DNA from: Schistocephalus solidus
Taxonomy: Eukaryota; Platyhelminthes; Cestoda; Diphyllobothriidea; Diphyllobothriidae
Length of the DNA: 64,000 nt
Direction: 5' to 3'
Assembly: GCA_017591395.1 (NCBI GenBank)
Contig: WEDG01001079.1
Span: 1 to 64,000 of the forward strand
In this document: piece after piece, positions 44,756-57,070 of the stretch
How the letters are laid out: the number at the start of each line of letters is the position of its first letter
How positions within the stretch are numbered: the first letter of the stretch is position 1
The notes under the pieces: model-generated
What the model saw: the letters and a program-made list of their open reading frames with translations, nothing else
The model's database searches: none
What the model was told of the DNA's origin: nothing
Made by a program: the position numbers and the translations under genes

Positions 44756-45919
44756 GACCTGTATCGTTCGTCTTTTCTACAAGGGCCGGATCTGATGATG
44801 TAAGCTGTCTGCCACAGAAAGGACCTCTTCATCACTATGATTTTCCTGTCCCGTATTTGGAGCCATTTTCCCCCCTTTCGGTCCTCCTCTTTAAGTGAGT
44901 CCTCAGCTCCCTCATTTTGTGTCTTTACACCGGTTCGTAATCCTGCTGAAAAATCACATCTCTATATGAGTAACGGAGAGAAATTCTCCGTTCTATAAGG
45001 CTGAGGCCTACACTTCATTTTTGAGAATGATTTTAAGAGGCCATGGTGATTAAAGTTTCATGAGAAGCATTCGCTTTCCCTATAAGAAAGGCTTTGCGCA
45101 TGGTAACGTATTCTCAATCTTGAAGGACGGCATTGGAATATGTTCGGAACAGATTCAAGTCACGTTCTACTCTTTCCTTTGAAATTGAAGAAGTTGACTC
45201 AGTAGCACATTTAATGACGACATTTCTCTTGCGTTCAAGATGCTTGTTTGGTAACTTGATGCTTTTATTCACTGACGGTGCTTCGACATCAGGACGAATT
45301 ATATTCTGTTAGACTACGCTATCGGCGTTTGTGTTAACAATTTCGTATAACACACTTGTTTTGGTCTGGGAACTTTCACAGTCGTTGCCATGTTGTAATG
45401 TGCTGTACACAGAGCTGCCATGCTCGCTTCCATAAACTGCCTGTTAAATGACTTCCTTTACCAAGTTGTCCTTGTGGTGAAATGGAGTTATGACGTCCCC
45501 TTCCAGAATTAATTGCGAGCCCTTCTTATGGATTCTTATAGGCTTTTTAAGGTGCGTCCTGGCTGTTCCTTCAGTAGTGTTCAGTGATTTGGTAGGTTTA
45601 GTGGCCGTACCAGGTAATAAAACTTCACTCATCATTGTTTAATTAACTTTGACTACCTTATTTATCAGCGGAAGTGGTTTGTCTGCAGTTCCCCCGGAGA
45701 CGTAACTCGCCTCCTCTTCCTGGGTGGTATTGAATTTCCAACAACTACAGCTTCTTTACGAGGGTATGCGTCGCTTGTTGGTTAGGGAGTTGACGGAATG
45801 TGAAGGGATTTCCCTTTGCCATCCCCTAGAATAGTCACAATGATGTCAGTCAGTAGGCCTTGCTTCTATTTGAGTACATGGACTCGCTGATTAAGGTACT
45901 CACAACCAATAAAACGATG

Positions 45920-46480
45920 GACTGCTGTGAAATCCGTCTCATTTGTTGCAGATTTATCCGTGTCTGATGTCAGTACTATAGTCCTATTTTCCTTTTGTAT
46001 CTCCTGGAGTCCACTGTGAATAAGCACCCTGGAGTCTGATGATTTTGTCGGTATTTTTTCCCTAGAGACTGTTAATGAAGTAAAATTTGTTCTCAGGGGA
46101 TATTCCATATTTAAACAATAAACTTTGATCACCCACGAGCCGGGTGCACGTGGTGCAGTTGTTAATGCATTGATCTTCATTACAGCAGGTCATCAGATCC
46201 ACTCCCTGTGGTGCGGCTTTTGTGGACGCATCCTTTTTGACTGTAACTGATGCCAGTAAACGGGTAGTGGTCTCCTGTTATGTCTCCTTGAGTCAACTGT
46301 GCTGAATTGCCATGCAGTCTAATGATCCTACGGGCATTTTTCGCAAGAAACTGTAAATGTATGAAAAATCATACTCAGTTGTTGTTCCGTAGCTAACAAA
46401 TTAATTTGGTCGGTCGTGGGCCTTGCACTCATGATGCAGTCAGTAGTGCGGTGGTCTTGGTTACGATAGGTCACGGGTAC
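45920..46480 (+). repeat. Imperfect tandem repeat with tRNA-like segments at the 5' end of element D
   Basis: Two units of about 270-285 bases (about 45930-46200 and 46205-46480) align by eye through CTCCTGGAGTCCACTGTG versus CTCCTTGAGTCAACTGTG and a tRNA-like end. The latter is GTGCAGTTGTTAATGCATTG at 46149 and, in the second unit, ATGCAGTCAGTAGTGC with B-box-like GGGTACGAATCCC near 46474. Could be duplicated promoter monomers or an inserted tRNA-derived SINE. Confidence 0.4.
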
Positions 46481-46754
46481 GAATCCCGGGTTTTATGGTT
46501 TTAAATGCCAAATTTATGATTGAATTGCTCATTGCTGGTGGTTTCCTAACGGTTCGATCTGCTCTAGAATAGCACTGGATACTTTCAGAAGATTTTTAAG
46601 GATGTATAAACTTCCAAGTATGAAGTTAAGGAAGAAAACGATTAAGCCATTTGTAGTCTTAGAAGAAGATCTCGGAGAAAAGCTGTAAAGTAGAGAGACT
46701 TGTTCAGAAATATGGAAGATTGCAGAGCAATGTTGATGAAAAAGTTTATATGTG

Positions 46755-46980
46755 TACAGGAATTGGACTATGACTTTGCTATGTTTGCGGACGATATAAA
46801 AGTCTGGAAAGTCATCCACAATTGTTCCGATGGAGACGATTTCCAAGACAATCTTCGTCGGTTGGACGAGTGGTCCCGCAGAAGGCTCTTGTACTTCAAC
46901 GCAAACATTTGTGCCCTGCTACGTCTAGGAAATCGAAATCAGGCCACTGATATGCAACCCTACTACTTGAACGGTAAGAG
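46755..46980 (+). mobile_element. CR1-like LINE fragment, RT box region
   Basis: The plus frame reads FAMFADDIKVWKVIHNCSD, then NLRRLDEWSRRRLLYFN and YYLNGK: the catalytic FADD box and the following blocks. Short fragment; a GA microsatellite (46978-46992) follows. Confidence 0.7.
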
Positions 46981-47558
46981 AGAGAGAGAGAGCTACGCTT
47001 TATTTTGAAAGTTAAATTCCAAAAATTTCAGCAAAAAAGGCCCTCCATTCACCGTGAAGAATCGTCCTTGAATGAGTCTAAAAATATTGATCAATTTGGA
47101 CTTGCTTCAAAATAGTGCCAACCCCGTGCGATATAAGAGGATTCACATGCGAATGGAAAGCAGAAAAGATGGCAGCTCAATTTCAAAAGCCCGCCTGAAA
47201 AGGTCAAGGTCAAGGCGCGCAGCTCGTTTTTGAAAGCTACGTGAAAGTTCTAATTTTTTCAGGATTTCCTTATCCGAAGCTTAAATTACGAACTGATTTT
47301 TTGATAAAAACTTTGCACTTTGAACACTATAAATTGCTTATACCTGTGGTGCTCGTCCACTTCTACAGGCGTGAACATTTAGAGTCAACGTTTTCACCCG
47401 ATATAGCCTCGTTATTAGTCAGGTGAATCTGTTATACTAAGAAGTTTTCATAAGCACGTATATAGGTCCTTAGTTAACATTTCGGGGAAAATTTGTCGCA
47501 GAATATTATTCGCCTGATTTTTTCCTAAGTTTGACCAAATTAAATCCTCCTAGCAAAA

Positions 47559-48083
47559 ATGAGAACGAAAATCTCAGCTCGTCGCAAGCTCTCAGCCATT
47601 GCACCGAGGCGTTGCTTGGCTGCATCAAGTAGTCACAGCAGTGATATGCATATGCAACCAATCGTTAAAGCTAAGCAGCTTGATCTCTCTGCTTTACAAA
47701 ATTGTAATGATTTTATGTTAAAGTTTGGATCAGTTCTCTCTATACTGGGGAACTTATTCGACTGTGACATCTCTGCTCTTTCCTCTCAGGAATGTCAGCC
47801 TCTAGATTCTCTCGTCCATTTGGTAGCCAGTGAAACATCAGACCAACAGAAACGAAATTATAATTTTCTTTTAAAAAATGTTTCCCGGGACAGACGACCC
47901 ATTGACGTTGCCGTAGACTTCATGTACTCGTGCGGTTTCAACTAAAAAATAGCGGAAGCCAAACGCCTCTCCTCACGTAGCAAAAATCCACCTATATTAG
48001 TCAACCTTTTTTCACCAATCGAGGTGGACTCCATTTTTGCACAGCGAGGTCGTATTTCTCGCTATCCAGAAGTTGCCAAATAA
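47559..48083 (+). pseudogene. LINE ORF1-like protein
   Basis: The plus frame opens at ATG 47559 (RTKISARRKLSAIAPRRC, basic). A helical segment (FMLKFGSVLSILGNLFDCD) and RNYNFLLKNVSRDRRPIDVA follow. After one in-frame stop at 47943-47945 come AKRLSSRSKNPPILVNLFSP and VDSIFAQRGRISRYPEVAK, ending at TAA near 48083. The second half looks like the C-terminal domain of LINE ORF1 proteins. Which LINE family it belongs to is unclear. It abuts the 3' end of copy C. Confidence 0.5.
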
Positions 48084-48152
48084 TAAAAATAATAGTTGTA
48101 TTTAATGCTGGTTTACAGGCACTATCAGATTAAATGTTCAGTGGGTAGAGGC

Positions 48153-48233
48153 TGGCAGTGAAAAAAAACTCCTGAATATATATCATTATAAATGTTTTTC
48201 CTATCTTTGTGTTATTTATGAGAAAAAACTGCC
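48153..48233 (-). promoter_or_regulatory. ENE-like U-rich internal loop of copy C
   Basis: On minus, outer stem GGCAGT with ACTGCC, six T facing eight T (plus C), and inner CTC/GAG with decayed neighbours. It is the sister of 40276-40356. Confidence 0.5.
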
Positions 48234-48440
48234 GCCTGTTAGGATGATAGCAGTTCAGATCAGGGAAGGGCTAACACAATTGCAGTCTGTATGCAGTTAC
48301 TCTGTCTTTGCTAGGAACCGGGATTCTGCCCCAGGCAAGAAAGCATCCGTGTACGGTTGCTCACTGTCTGCCGAAGAAGTCAACGGATGCAGGCTGCAGA
48401 GACGGTGCCGTATCCCTCAAGGTAACACCTGGGATCGGGT

Positions 48441-49849
48441 TCAGATGCCGCGCACTCCGTCGAACAGGAAAACAGATTCTACCGTGTCGGTGCCCAGAAT
48501 TCTTGGAAACTGTTCTGAATGCAAAAAACTAGTAATAGTTATCTTAAACAAAGAATAACTCCGCTGGATTTTTATATTATGGGGCAGTTTATTCCAGATG
48601 GCCATGGTGCTTACCGAAAAGAACCGTCGATACTTAACTGTGCGAGCTAATGGAAGAAATAAAAAGACATTGCGATGACTGCTGCGCCGACGATGGTCAA
48701 GCTGCCTCACAGTGGTAAGGGGATTAAATGTACGACTATTCAAAAGCTTAAACAGCGAAAAGAGTCCCTTCTGCACTCGGACAAACCATAAGGGATCAAT
48801 GTTTACAAGCCCCCAGCGTTCTTGATACGACAGATTACGGTGCTCCAATGATTAAATTCTTTTCGTGAAGAAGTGCTGGACCGATTCTATTTTCTTCCGT
48901 TCGCTAACGCGCAGAAGGCTAAATAGAAACGAGCAGTATTCCAGGCCAGGTCTAACGTACATTTTATAAAGGCGGAGTCTAATATCAATAGTTTAAAAAT
49001 TTCGGAGGATAAAACGGCAGTTCTGTGTGCTTTGTAGACAATCAGGGCGCAATGCTCTGAAAGATTGAGACCGTTGGAATAAGATATGCCCAGGCCCTTA
49101 ACAACGCCAGGTACATTTATATCGTGGCCATCTATGCTAAGATGAGGTTGATGGTTCTCACCGACAACCATAACGGAACATTTGTGCCAAGAAAAGGGAA
49201 AGGCGCTATGTGCAGCACCACTGGGCAAAGGCCTCGAGATCATTTTTAAATAGATCAAGCACGGTGTCGCGATCTGCCGGCTTGTATCGAAAGGCAACTT
49301 TTAAATCGTCGGCATAAATAAAGGGCCTACCATTTAAAAATAAACCTGGCATATTATTGACAAAAAGACAAAATAAAAGCGGGCCTAGCACACTACCCTG
49401 AATAACTCCACTCCTCACACGCGCTGAGTTTGAGATAGAATTGGAGATCTTAACATGGTGTGTACGAGAGCTCAGGTAAGAAGATATCAAGCTCAGAAGT
49501 TTACCACATATACCGAAAGAGGAGAGTTTCAGGAGAAGAAGGGCATGGTCAACACGATCGAAGGCCTTGGTGAAATCAAAATAGACTGTGTAAAGTGCAA
49601 AGCCATTATCCCTAGATTGTAGAACATGATCAAAGAAGAGAGCTGACATGTGTCACAAGACCTTGTTTTGAGGAACCCATGCTGGGCTGCACTCAATAGG
49701 TTATTCCCAGTTAACTGATTCATCATCTTATCTTTGATCAAGGTCTCCAGGATTTTCGAAGCTGCGGACAGTTTTTTGATTGGCCGAAAATCGTCAAATG
49801 ACGTAGATTGGCCGTGTTTGGAATAGGTTAAATATGGGATTCCTTCCAC
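48441..49849 (-). pseudogene. CR1-like LINE C, reverse transcriptase
   Basis: Minus frames 49849-49529 (SAASKILETLIKDKMMNQL, SAAQHGFLKTRSC) and 49649-49206 (VYFDFTKAFDRVDHALLLLK, GVIQGSVLGPLLFCLFVNNM, PFIYADDLKVAFRYK) carry the RT entry and catalytic blocks. Frames 49297-48887 and 48848-48441 carry the thumb and tail (IWNKLPHNIKIQRSYSLFK). Three frameshifts separate otherwise well kept blocks, so this is the best view of the B-family RT in the window. Confidence 0.75.
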
Positions 49850-50696
49850 ACCCTGGGAAAGGTTTCACTTTCCAGAGCTAGATTAAATATCTTACGCAGT
49901 AGGGGTGGGAAAATATCATTAGCATCCGCCTTTATAATACTGATCGGTACGCCATCTGCTCAAGGACTATAAGATTGACGAAAACGTCGAATGGCTACGG
50001 TTACGTCCCAGAGGGTAAAAGTTATGGTCTCGAGGACGGCACCGGTCCAAACCTGGATGGGCGGAGGGGGAGCGGTCGAATTTTCCATGAATGTTCTGGA
50101 CAAGAAAACGTATAAACTATTAGCCATCAAATTTTTCATCAACTACAGGATTGCCAACGGAGTCCAGTAGTACGGGATGCCATGTTTTACTATGGGTTCT
50201 TATTGCGCGTGAAAAAGTTTCGCTACATTTAACGAACAGTTTTCAACATATTTGACCTCTTCGGCTAGCCGTTTTTCTTCGGTTAGCCTCTTGGCCTGCT
50301 CAAAAATACGGTGCATCCAGGGCAGAACGGAAATGTCGTTTTGCAAATGGAATCGACGAGAGAGTTAACGCAACCTACGGCGAAAAGATAAAGGGAGATA
50401 AACCTCATCCGTGACATTAATTAATTTCTTACGGGGAACAAAACGAGAAATAAGTGGATCTAAAACTTCGTAAAGCATACCGGTACAGGTGTTCACATCC
50501 TGACACATAAAGAAATTATACCAGTCGTGGGAGTTAAGATGTATCAATATTTCTGTCGAAAGCGCTAATCGAAAATCAAAGAAAAAGCTATATTTTTTGG
50601 AAAGCGTTTCATCGGTTTCGAGTTGTAGTGTAGAAACAACGATATCATGGTCTGAGCTCCCAAGTGGGCCTAATGATGACATTGTCAAAGGCAGGC

Positions 50697-51299
50697 AACG
50701 TTTGCAGAAGATCAACCTAACTCGGTTGGAGGAGTGGTCAAATCATTGGCCTTTGCGGTTCAACGTCGATAAGTGTACAATACTTCGCTTAGGCCACCCA
50801 TCTGGATCTGCTGAAATTATAAGCTACTGTCTCAACGGTGAAGCCTTAAAGGGCATGGAAACCCAAAAGGACCTTGGTGTGCTGATGACCACCACCTTAA
50901 AACCATCCTTTCACTGCTCGAAAGTGGCGAAGAGCGCAATCGCGGTGCTGCATGCCAAAAGACAAGCCTTTTTTGGATTTCGATGACGATGTCTTCTTTT
51001 AGACTTTTGGAATATTCATTAGACCGCATTTGGAATATGCTGTGCAAGCCTGGAAACCTTGGACAGTTCAAGATCAGAACTGCCTCAAAAGAGTACATAT
51101 GGAATATCTGGAAAGCCGCAGAATCGTTAAGTCCAAGAAAATATTTCCCAAATTTAGAGACTGGACAATTCACTCAAGAGTTATTCCAAATCAACTTGTC
51201 TTCTACACTAAGGTAGGGACTAAAACTTCGTACACTCAAAGGAGCTGAAATTTGTACCTTTTTTTGTACCTTTGCAACCCACACTGTTTCTCTGTATAC
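50697..51299 (+). mobile_element. CR1-like LINE E', left part (split by the LTR element)
   Basis: The plus strand reads LTRLEEWSNHWPLRFNVDK, CTILRLG, EALKGMETQKDLGVLMT (RT after the catalytic box), then LEYAVQAWKPWTVQDQN and tail sequence to 51299. Its 3' end continues at 58426 beyond the LTR retrotransposon. Confidence 0.7.
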
Positions 51300-51742
51300 T
51301 GTAGTGTAGACGAGGGTCAAAACTGCTAAGAACCGAGGTGTAAAAAATAAAGTAACGCTAAGTGGAGAATTGGGTCTAAACTACAAACGACAAAAGGACG
51401 GCAAAAATGTCAGAGGATTGTTAGAATGCAGACTCACGAAAAACGCAGCTTCTAGATAGCGAGTGTTGTTGAGGATTGTAATGAACTCTGAGCTAGATCC
51501 AGAAAAAGCTATACATCAAGGATGAAGAACAGAGTCGGGAGTTCAATTGAGACGGTGATCAGTAGAATGCAATCGAGAAATGAAGATCAATCATTGCAAT
51601 TGTTGTTGTAAACTGAAAGCCCCAAACCAACCAGACCTCCATATTGCCGTGGTATATCGACCCCCAGGACAGCGAACGGACACGGACGAAGCACTCATCA
51701 CAGAGGTAAAGCAAATCTGCCGTAGCAAACATTTATTAATAC

Positions 51743-52429
51743 TTGGAGATTTCAAACGCTCCCGATATCGATTGGGTGTCAATGTACTGCTCGCGATCGG
51801 AAAATTCATTCGAACAGAAATTACTTCAGTTGGTAAATGAGGAGTTTCTTACCCAACATGTCACAATGAAGACGCGGTTCCGAAATGGGCAGCAGTCAAG
51901 CTGTTTGGATCTAATTATTAGTAGAGACGACAATTGCATCCTTGCATTAAGTTCTTACGTGCCGCTTGGACGAAGTGATCATTGCGTTCTTGCTTGGGAG
52001 TACAGTCATTTTTCTGTACCCAAACGTCGTGCAGTTAGGCAGAGAAATGTATGGAAAGGGGATTATCCCAAAATGAAAGAATTACTGAATGAGATAGACT
52101 GGAGCCCTGCACATGTACCTGACCCTAATGCTGCCTGGTTTTTCATTAGTAAATTGATTCACCAATTGGTAGAGAAATTCTGCCCACTTAAAAGGCGATC
52201 ATGCGTCTCCCGACCCGAGTGGGTGACATCGGAAATAAAAAAAAATCTCAAGAAGAAAAGAAGACTGTGGAGAACATATGCCAGATATCAACAACCCGAA
52301 CATTTTTCTGCTTTTAAGAAACAGCGAAATCGGTGTCGGAATCTTCTGAGAAAAGAAAGATCAGCCTTTGAGTCAGAAATAGTTAAAGACATACAAAGAA
52401 ATTCGAAAAGGTTTTTATGCTTACGTTAA
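51743..52429 (+). pseudogene. LINE E, endonuclease end and linker to RT
   Basis: 228 codons: FLTQHVTMKTRFRNGQQSSC, LDLIISRDDNCIL and LGRSDHCVLAWEYSHFSVPK (the SDH catalytic end), then RRAVRQRNVWKGDYPKMKEL and the basic linker RNRCRNLLRKERSAFESEIV. One frameshift from the preceding block (51580-51840) and one before the RT frame. Confidence 0.75.
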
Positions 52430-52532
52430 TAAGGCAAAACGAAATCGCGACTGCATTCCTTGTCTTAAAGACAATCAGGGAAACAGGTTAACTGATAACT
52501 CTGATAAGACCTGCCTCTTATCCAATTTCTTT

Positions 52533-53327
52533 ATGTCCGTGTATACCGAGGAACCATTTTTTGACGAGGATGAATACTACAGTACTGCCACATCTACAAA
52601 CAAAATGAGCACGGTGTTGTTCCCAATGGACACAGTTAGAAAAACTCTGAAACAGCTACAGCCCACTAAATCACCTGGCCCAGATGGTATATCCGTAAAA
52701 GTTCTCAATGAACTCACAGAAGAGCTGGCCTCTCCACTCTCCAAGATATTTGAAAGTTCGATGGAGGCGGGGGCTCTGCCTACCGAGTGGAAGATAGCCA
52801 ACATAACCCCCATCAATAAAGGAGGAGAGAGGACATCACCAAACAGTTTCCGACCAGTCAGCCTCACAAGCATCTGTTGCAAAATGATGGAGAAGATAAT
52901 CAAAACGGAACTGATGCGGCATCTTGAAGAGAATAACTTGCTTAGTTCATATCAACATGGATTTCGAAGTGGTCGATCCTGCCTCACAAACTTGCTCACA
53001 TCCATGGAAAGTTGGACAAAATCATTAGAAATGGGTTTGTCAGTCAATGCGGTCTACATTGACTTTAGCAAAGCCTTTGACAGGGTTCCACACAAACGTC
53101 TGATCTTTAAGCTCCGTCAAATGGGTGTGACTGGCAACCTACTCAAAATGGTTGGCCGACTTTCTCACAGACAGGCGCCAGCGTGTTTGTATCGGAGACA
53201 CCAAGTCTCACTGGGAAACCGTTCACAGTGGAGTTCCGCAGGGCAGCGTTCTGGGTCCCATTTTGTTTCTGATATACGTAAACGACTGCCTGGATTGTCT
53301 GACATGCGAGAAGGTAATGTTAACTGA
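52533..53327 (+). pseudogene. LINE E, reverse transcriptase first half
   Basis: 264 codons: LKQLQPTKSPGPDGISVKVL, WKIANITPINKGGERT, NSFRPVSLTSICCKMMEKII, LSSYQHGFRSGRSCLTNLL and AVYIDFSKAFDRVPHKRLI (catalytic Asp of block A). A frameshift near 53150 moves the reading to the frame 53152-53865. Confidence 0.8.
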
Positions 53328-53865
53328 CGATTTGAAGTTATGGAACTCGATTGAAAAACCGGAGGATGCGCGAAAATTACAACAAAACTTAGATCGCTTG
53401 CAAACATGGTGTGATGAGTGGCTGCTGAACCTTAATCTTAACAAATGCCAAATAATCCGACTGCGGTCTAGTTCCAGAAGGCTGATTAGATTTGAATACC
53501 AGTACTCCATCAGTGGTCACCAACTCCAGGAGGTAAACATTCTAAAGGACTTGGGTATATGGATAACACCAACTCTCAAACCATCGTCGCACTGTGCGAA
53601 TATCGCAAAGAAAGCTATGTGTATCTTAGGCGCAATAAGGAGGTCCTTCGATAATTTTGACGGAGAGCTTTTTTTGGGCGCGTGTTTGGAACATTTATCC
53701 GGCCGGTGTTGGAATATTGCGTTCAGGCGTGGCGCCATTGGACGAAAACATGACTACGCTCTGCTGGAGAAAGTTCAACGGAGGTCAACGAAACTAGTCA
53801 GCGGATTGGAATGCCTACCCTATGAGGGCCGCCTAGAAAGACTTAAAATTTTTCCTCTCTTATAG
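53152..53865 (+). pseudogene. LINE E, reverse transcriptase second half
   Basis: 237 codons: SGVPQGSVLGPILFLIYVND, VMLTDDLKLWNSI (the box is LTDD, usually FADD, but both Asp remain), LQEVNILKDLGIWITPTLKP and VQRRSTKLVSGLECLPYEGR. A stop at 53863-53865 splits off the last tail frame, 53881-54159 (SLRGHQYKLKRNHAKLEVWA, FFSQRVIDEWNKLPASVV). Confidence 0.8.
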
Positions 53866-54395
53866 GCAATACAGAGGGATATGATCTTAGTCTTCAAACT
53901 GGTCAGAGGAGTTGATTGTGCTCTTCAGATGGCCAACTTTTTTGAATTGGCAAACATGACAAGTCTCCGAGGTCACCAATACAAACTGAAAAGAAATCAC
54001 GCCAAACTTGAAGTGTGGGCCAACTTTTTTTCCCAACGGGTGATTGACGAATGGAACAAACTGCCAGCCTCAGTTGTTCAGGCTGAAAGCGTTGAAATGT
54101 TTAAAAGAAGACTTGATGCATTTTTACTTGATGAACATATAATTAGTCGACAGCAATGATTGATATACTAAAACGACTATCGCCATGTAACATTTGCTTG
54201 TTTTGCTAGCGTCTATCTGTAAATAGGGTTTTCAAAGGCTCTGCCTATCTCCCTTATATATACTGAATTATAATTGACTGAAAGTAATTGAGAGAGATCA
54301 GTACAATCAAGATAGCAGCGGTGACACGCAGCAGCGAAAACAGAAGACGTCCAACATGCCGGTTGAAGCTGGCTGTTGTTTTTTTATTTAGCACA

Positions 54396-54833
54396 TTAAA
54401 ACAAGCGATCATAAAGATTCAGGTGACCAAGAAAGATACAAAGATGTAAATTGTACAAATACCTACACAACTCCCCCACCAGAGCGTTTGTTGTACAAAA
54501 AACGCTCGATTTAGTGAACTCACGGAAGAGACTAGATTGAAACTGACTTCCGCGGTCAGTGGTAGTGGTGGCTGGCACACCAAAACTGGCAATCCAGTGA
54601 TGCAGGAAGACTATGGCAATATTTTCTGCCGAGGTATCCGATATCTGAATTGTAATTGGCCATCGTGTGAAACGGTCGATTGCTGTGAAAATATGTGTGT
54701 ACCCACGTGAAGGTGGTAACGGCCCAACTAAGTCTAAGTGAACGTGATGGAATCGAACGTCCGGAACAGCAAATGTGCTTGGTGGGGTAAAGGTAGGGCG
54801 ATGCACTTTGTTTTTTTCTGGCAAGCTAAACAT
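54396..54833 (-). pseudogene. pol: Integrase core, truncated
   Basis: The minus frame reads [20 protein letters not shown] (first catalytic Asp), AIDRFTRWPI and TTTDRGSQFQSSLF (second Asp). After REFTKSSVF the sequence jumps to the element's end and runs into the LTR. The third catalytic residue (Glu) and the whole C-terminal domain are missing, so integration activity is lost through an internal deletion. Confidence 0.75.
54468..54480 (-). other. Polypurine tract
   Basis: GGTGGGGGAGTTG on minus, directly next to the 3' LTR, where plus-strand synthesis would start. Confidence 0.65.
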
Positions 54834-57070
54834 TGCTTAGTCCAAAGGGCAATGTCAGAGTTCATCTTCGGCCAGACAAAGCGAGCAGCAATAAGTTTGC
54901 GACCGGCGCGGATGTCAGGATGCGACAGAGAGTGAAAATGGTTAAACACTACCGTACGGTAGGATAATGGAACGACGGGTCGGGGAGTGCCTGTGGACCA
55001 GTCGCATAAAATCGTACCTATTGATGCTGGAAGTGGTGCATCTCGAAGCTGCAGAGTACTAGATTTACGCAGATCAGCAATGGAATCGTCTTCTAGTTGG
55101 AGGTCTGCAAGCTTCGCCAGGTCGAATTTGGATGACAAGGTGTTGATGTCAGGTCTCGATAATGCATCAGCAACGACATTGTCGCTGCCTCGAACATAGC
55201 GGATATCAGCAGTAAACTGCGAGATATAGTCAAGGTTACGTACTTCTCTGGGCGAGTACCTATCTGGTTTGGCCTTGAGGGCGTAAGTAAGAGGTTTGTG
55301 GTCGGTATGAACCCGAAAATCTCTTCTCTCTAATAGGTGGCGAAAATGACGAATAGCCAGGTATATAGCCAGGAGCTCGCGAGAGAAAGTACTGTAGCGA
55401 GTCTGCGCCGGTTGTAGCTTCTGTGAAAAGAAAGCCAATGGCTGCAACTGGTTATTCACCTGTTGATGTAAGACTGCGCCGACAGCACTGTTGGAAGCGT
55501 CAGTGGTCAAAATCAACTGCGTAGAAGCGTCAGAGTTGAGGTGGTGCAGCATGGTCGCATCAGCGAGTGCCTTCTTGGCTGCCTCAAAAGCTGAGTGAGC
55601 TGCCGGTGAAAGTTCAATCGGCTTGCCTTTCGACTTCAAAAGATCAGTCAATGGAGCCAGTATTGTCGCACAGTTGGGAATGAAACGTCGGTAATAATTG
55701 ACAAGTCTAATGAAACGTCGCAGTTGTGTGAGGGTCTTCGGAGACGGAAAAGATAAAACGCTTTGCACCTTCTCTGAAAGTGGTGTGATTCCATGCTGAT
55801 CGACGTGATGACCAAGGAAATCAAGAGAAGGAACGCCAAAAAAACATTTGTCAACGTTTAATTGCAAACCATGTTGCTGGAAACGATCGAACACTTGACG
55901 CAAGTGTGATGCATGTTCCGCTGGCGAAGAACTTGCGACGAGTATGTCATCAATATAGACAAAGGTAAACGAAAGACCGCGCAAGACCTCATCAATAAAC
56001 CGCTGAAAGGATTGGGCGGCGTTACACAAACCGAAAGGCATGCGGAGAAATTCGAACAAGCCAAAAGGCGTTGTGATGGCGGTCTTGGGGATGTCTTCCT
56101 CAGCGACCGGTATTTGATGATATGCTCTCACAAGGTCGATCTTGGAGAAAGTAGTCTTTCTAGCCAACATGTGAGAAAAATCGTGAATATGATGAATGGG
56201 ATACTGATTGGGGACAGTTGCTCTGTTCAAAGCACGATAATCCCCACATGGCCTCCAATCATCGACTGATTTCTTGGGGACCATGTGCAGAGGAGAGGCC
56301 CATGGACTGGAAGAAGGGCGAATAATCCCCAAATTTTGCATGTGTTCGAACTCACTTCTAGCCACCCGCAACTTTTCTGGATGAAGTCTGCGTGGGTGGG
56401 CATGAACGGGTTGTCCTGTGGTAACTATGTGATGCCGAACTGTGTGCTGAACTTTTTCGGTAAACTGACAAGGTTTAGTGAGGGACGGATAGTCCTTCAA
56501 AATGTCAGCAAATGGCGAACTTGGAATAGTCAAGTGTATGCCAACTGAAGGTTCAGAGGTGACCGTACTGATGGTGAAAAGTCTGGTTGTAATATCAATG
56601 AGTCGACGATGCTTCAAATCAACTGAAAGGCCAAAATGTGAGAGGAAATCGGCTCCCATTATCGGTGACTGGACGTCGGCTAGGATAAAGACCCATTGGA
56701 AACATCGCCTTAGACCAAGATTAAGAGTTAGGGACTGTTGTCCGAATGTGTGGATGACGGTGTTGTTAGCAACCTGCAATGAGAACTGTGAAGGCTTGAG
56801 GTGGTGACGCCTAGGAGGCGGGATAACACTAATCTCAGCACCGGTATCAACAAGAAAACGGAGACCACTCGACTTATCGGTGATGTAGAAGAGGCAACCG
56901 GGTCGCGGTTGGCCAGCAGCAGTCGTCGCCATTACTGGCTGGCGTTGTCGTTTAACTGTTGCGGCTTCTGTGGGAATTTGCACGGCGGAATACACTTGCG
57001 TGCTTTCACGCCATAGGTATGATGGTACCAGCACACGGTCTGTGGCTGCCATTCCCGTGATTTGGACCAT
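54734..57070 (-). CDS. pol: Pol: protease, reverse transcriptase, RNase H, start of integrase
   Basis: 778 codons open. Aspartic protease: [13 protein letters not shown] near residue 70. [71 protein letters not shown] (catalytic YIDD), [13 protein letters not shown]. RNase [49 protein letters not shown]. Integrase zinc finger: [18 protein letters not shown] ... CLACQ (HHCC). All catalytic Asp residues of RT and protease are present. The frame shifts near 54800, in a run of T on the plus strand (A on minus), where the integrase core continues in the next frame. Confidence 0.85.
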   Translation of the reverse strand: MVQITGMAATDRVLVPSYLWRESTQVYSAVQIPTEAATVKRQRQPVMATTAAGQPRPGCLFYITDKSSGLRFLVDTGAEISVIPPPRRHHLKPSQFSLQVANNTVIHTFGQQSLTLNLGLRRCFQWVFILADVQSPIMGADFLSHFGLSVDLKHRRLIDITTRLFTISTVTSEPSVGIHLTIPSSPFADILKDYPSLTKPCQFTEKVQHTVRHHIVTTGQPVHAHPRRLHPEKLRVARSEFEHMQNLGIIRPSSSPWASPLHMVPKKSVDDWRPCGDYRALNRATVPNQYPIHHIHDFSHMLARKTTFSKIDLVRAYHQIPVAEEDIPKTAITTPFGLFEFLRMPFGLCNAAQSFQRFIDEVLRGLSFTFVYIDDILVASSSPAEHASHLRQVFDRFQQHGLQLNVDKCFFGVPSLDFLGHHVDQHGITPLSEKVQSVLSFPSPKTLTQLRRFIRLVNYYRRFIPNCATILAPLTDLLKSKGKPIELSPAAHSAFEAAKKALADATMLHHLNSDASTQLILTTDASNSAVGAVLHQQVNNQLQPLAFFSQKLQPAQTRYSTFSRELLAIYLAIRHFRHLLERRDFRVHTDHKPLTYALKAKPDRYSPREVRNLDYISQFTADIRYVRGSDNVVADALSRPDINTLSSKFDLAKLADLQLEDDSIADLRKSSTLQLRDAPLPASIGTILCDWSTGTPRPVVPLSYRTVVFNHFHSLSHPDIRAGRKLIAARFVWPKMNSDIALWTKQCLACQKKTKCIALPLPHQAHLLFRTFDSITFT

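Larger units (their letters stand above)
42023..46480 (-). mobile_element. CR1-like LINE D, near full length, decayed
   Basis: Minus order: repeated 5' region (about 46480-45920), ORF1-like sequence (about 46180-44990), endonuclease (44755-43949), RT (43716-42114), short 3' UTR ending in AAAT repeats at about 42020. It belongs to the same broad family as A and E. Confidence 0.65.
48085..50712 (-). mobile_element. CR1-like LINE C (B family), 5'-truncated
   Basis: Minus order: end of the endonuclease (50712-50365, LGPLGSSDHDIVVS, FDFRLALSTEILIHLNSHDW), RT (about 49849-48441), 3' UTR with an ENE-like loop, end near 48085. It closely resembles B but is better preserved. Truncated at about 50712, where a plus-strand CR1 fragment begins. 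Confidence 0.75.
51603..54271 (+). mobile_element. CR1-like LINE E inserted in the LTR (5'-truncated)
   Basis: Lies between copies of AATTG. Starts inside the endonuclease (DLHIAVVYRPPGQ), then ILGDFKRS, CLDLIISRDDN, LGRSDHCVLAWEY; linker; RT; C-terminal tail; 3' UTR with AATAGGG ... CTATCTCCCTT and the end TGAATTAT. Only a few frame breaks, so it is the youngest LINE copy of its family here. Confidence 0.85.
51300..54467 (-). repeat. 3' LTR, split by a CR1 insertion
   Basis: LTR halves at 51300-51602 and 54272-54467. The sequence at the break in the intact LTR is GCAATTGACTG; AATTG is duplicated on both sides of the insertion. Confidence 0.9.
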
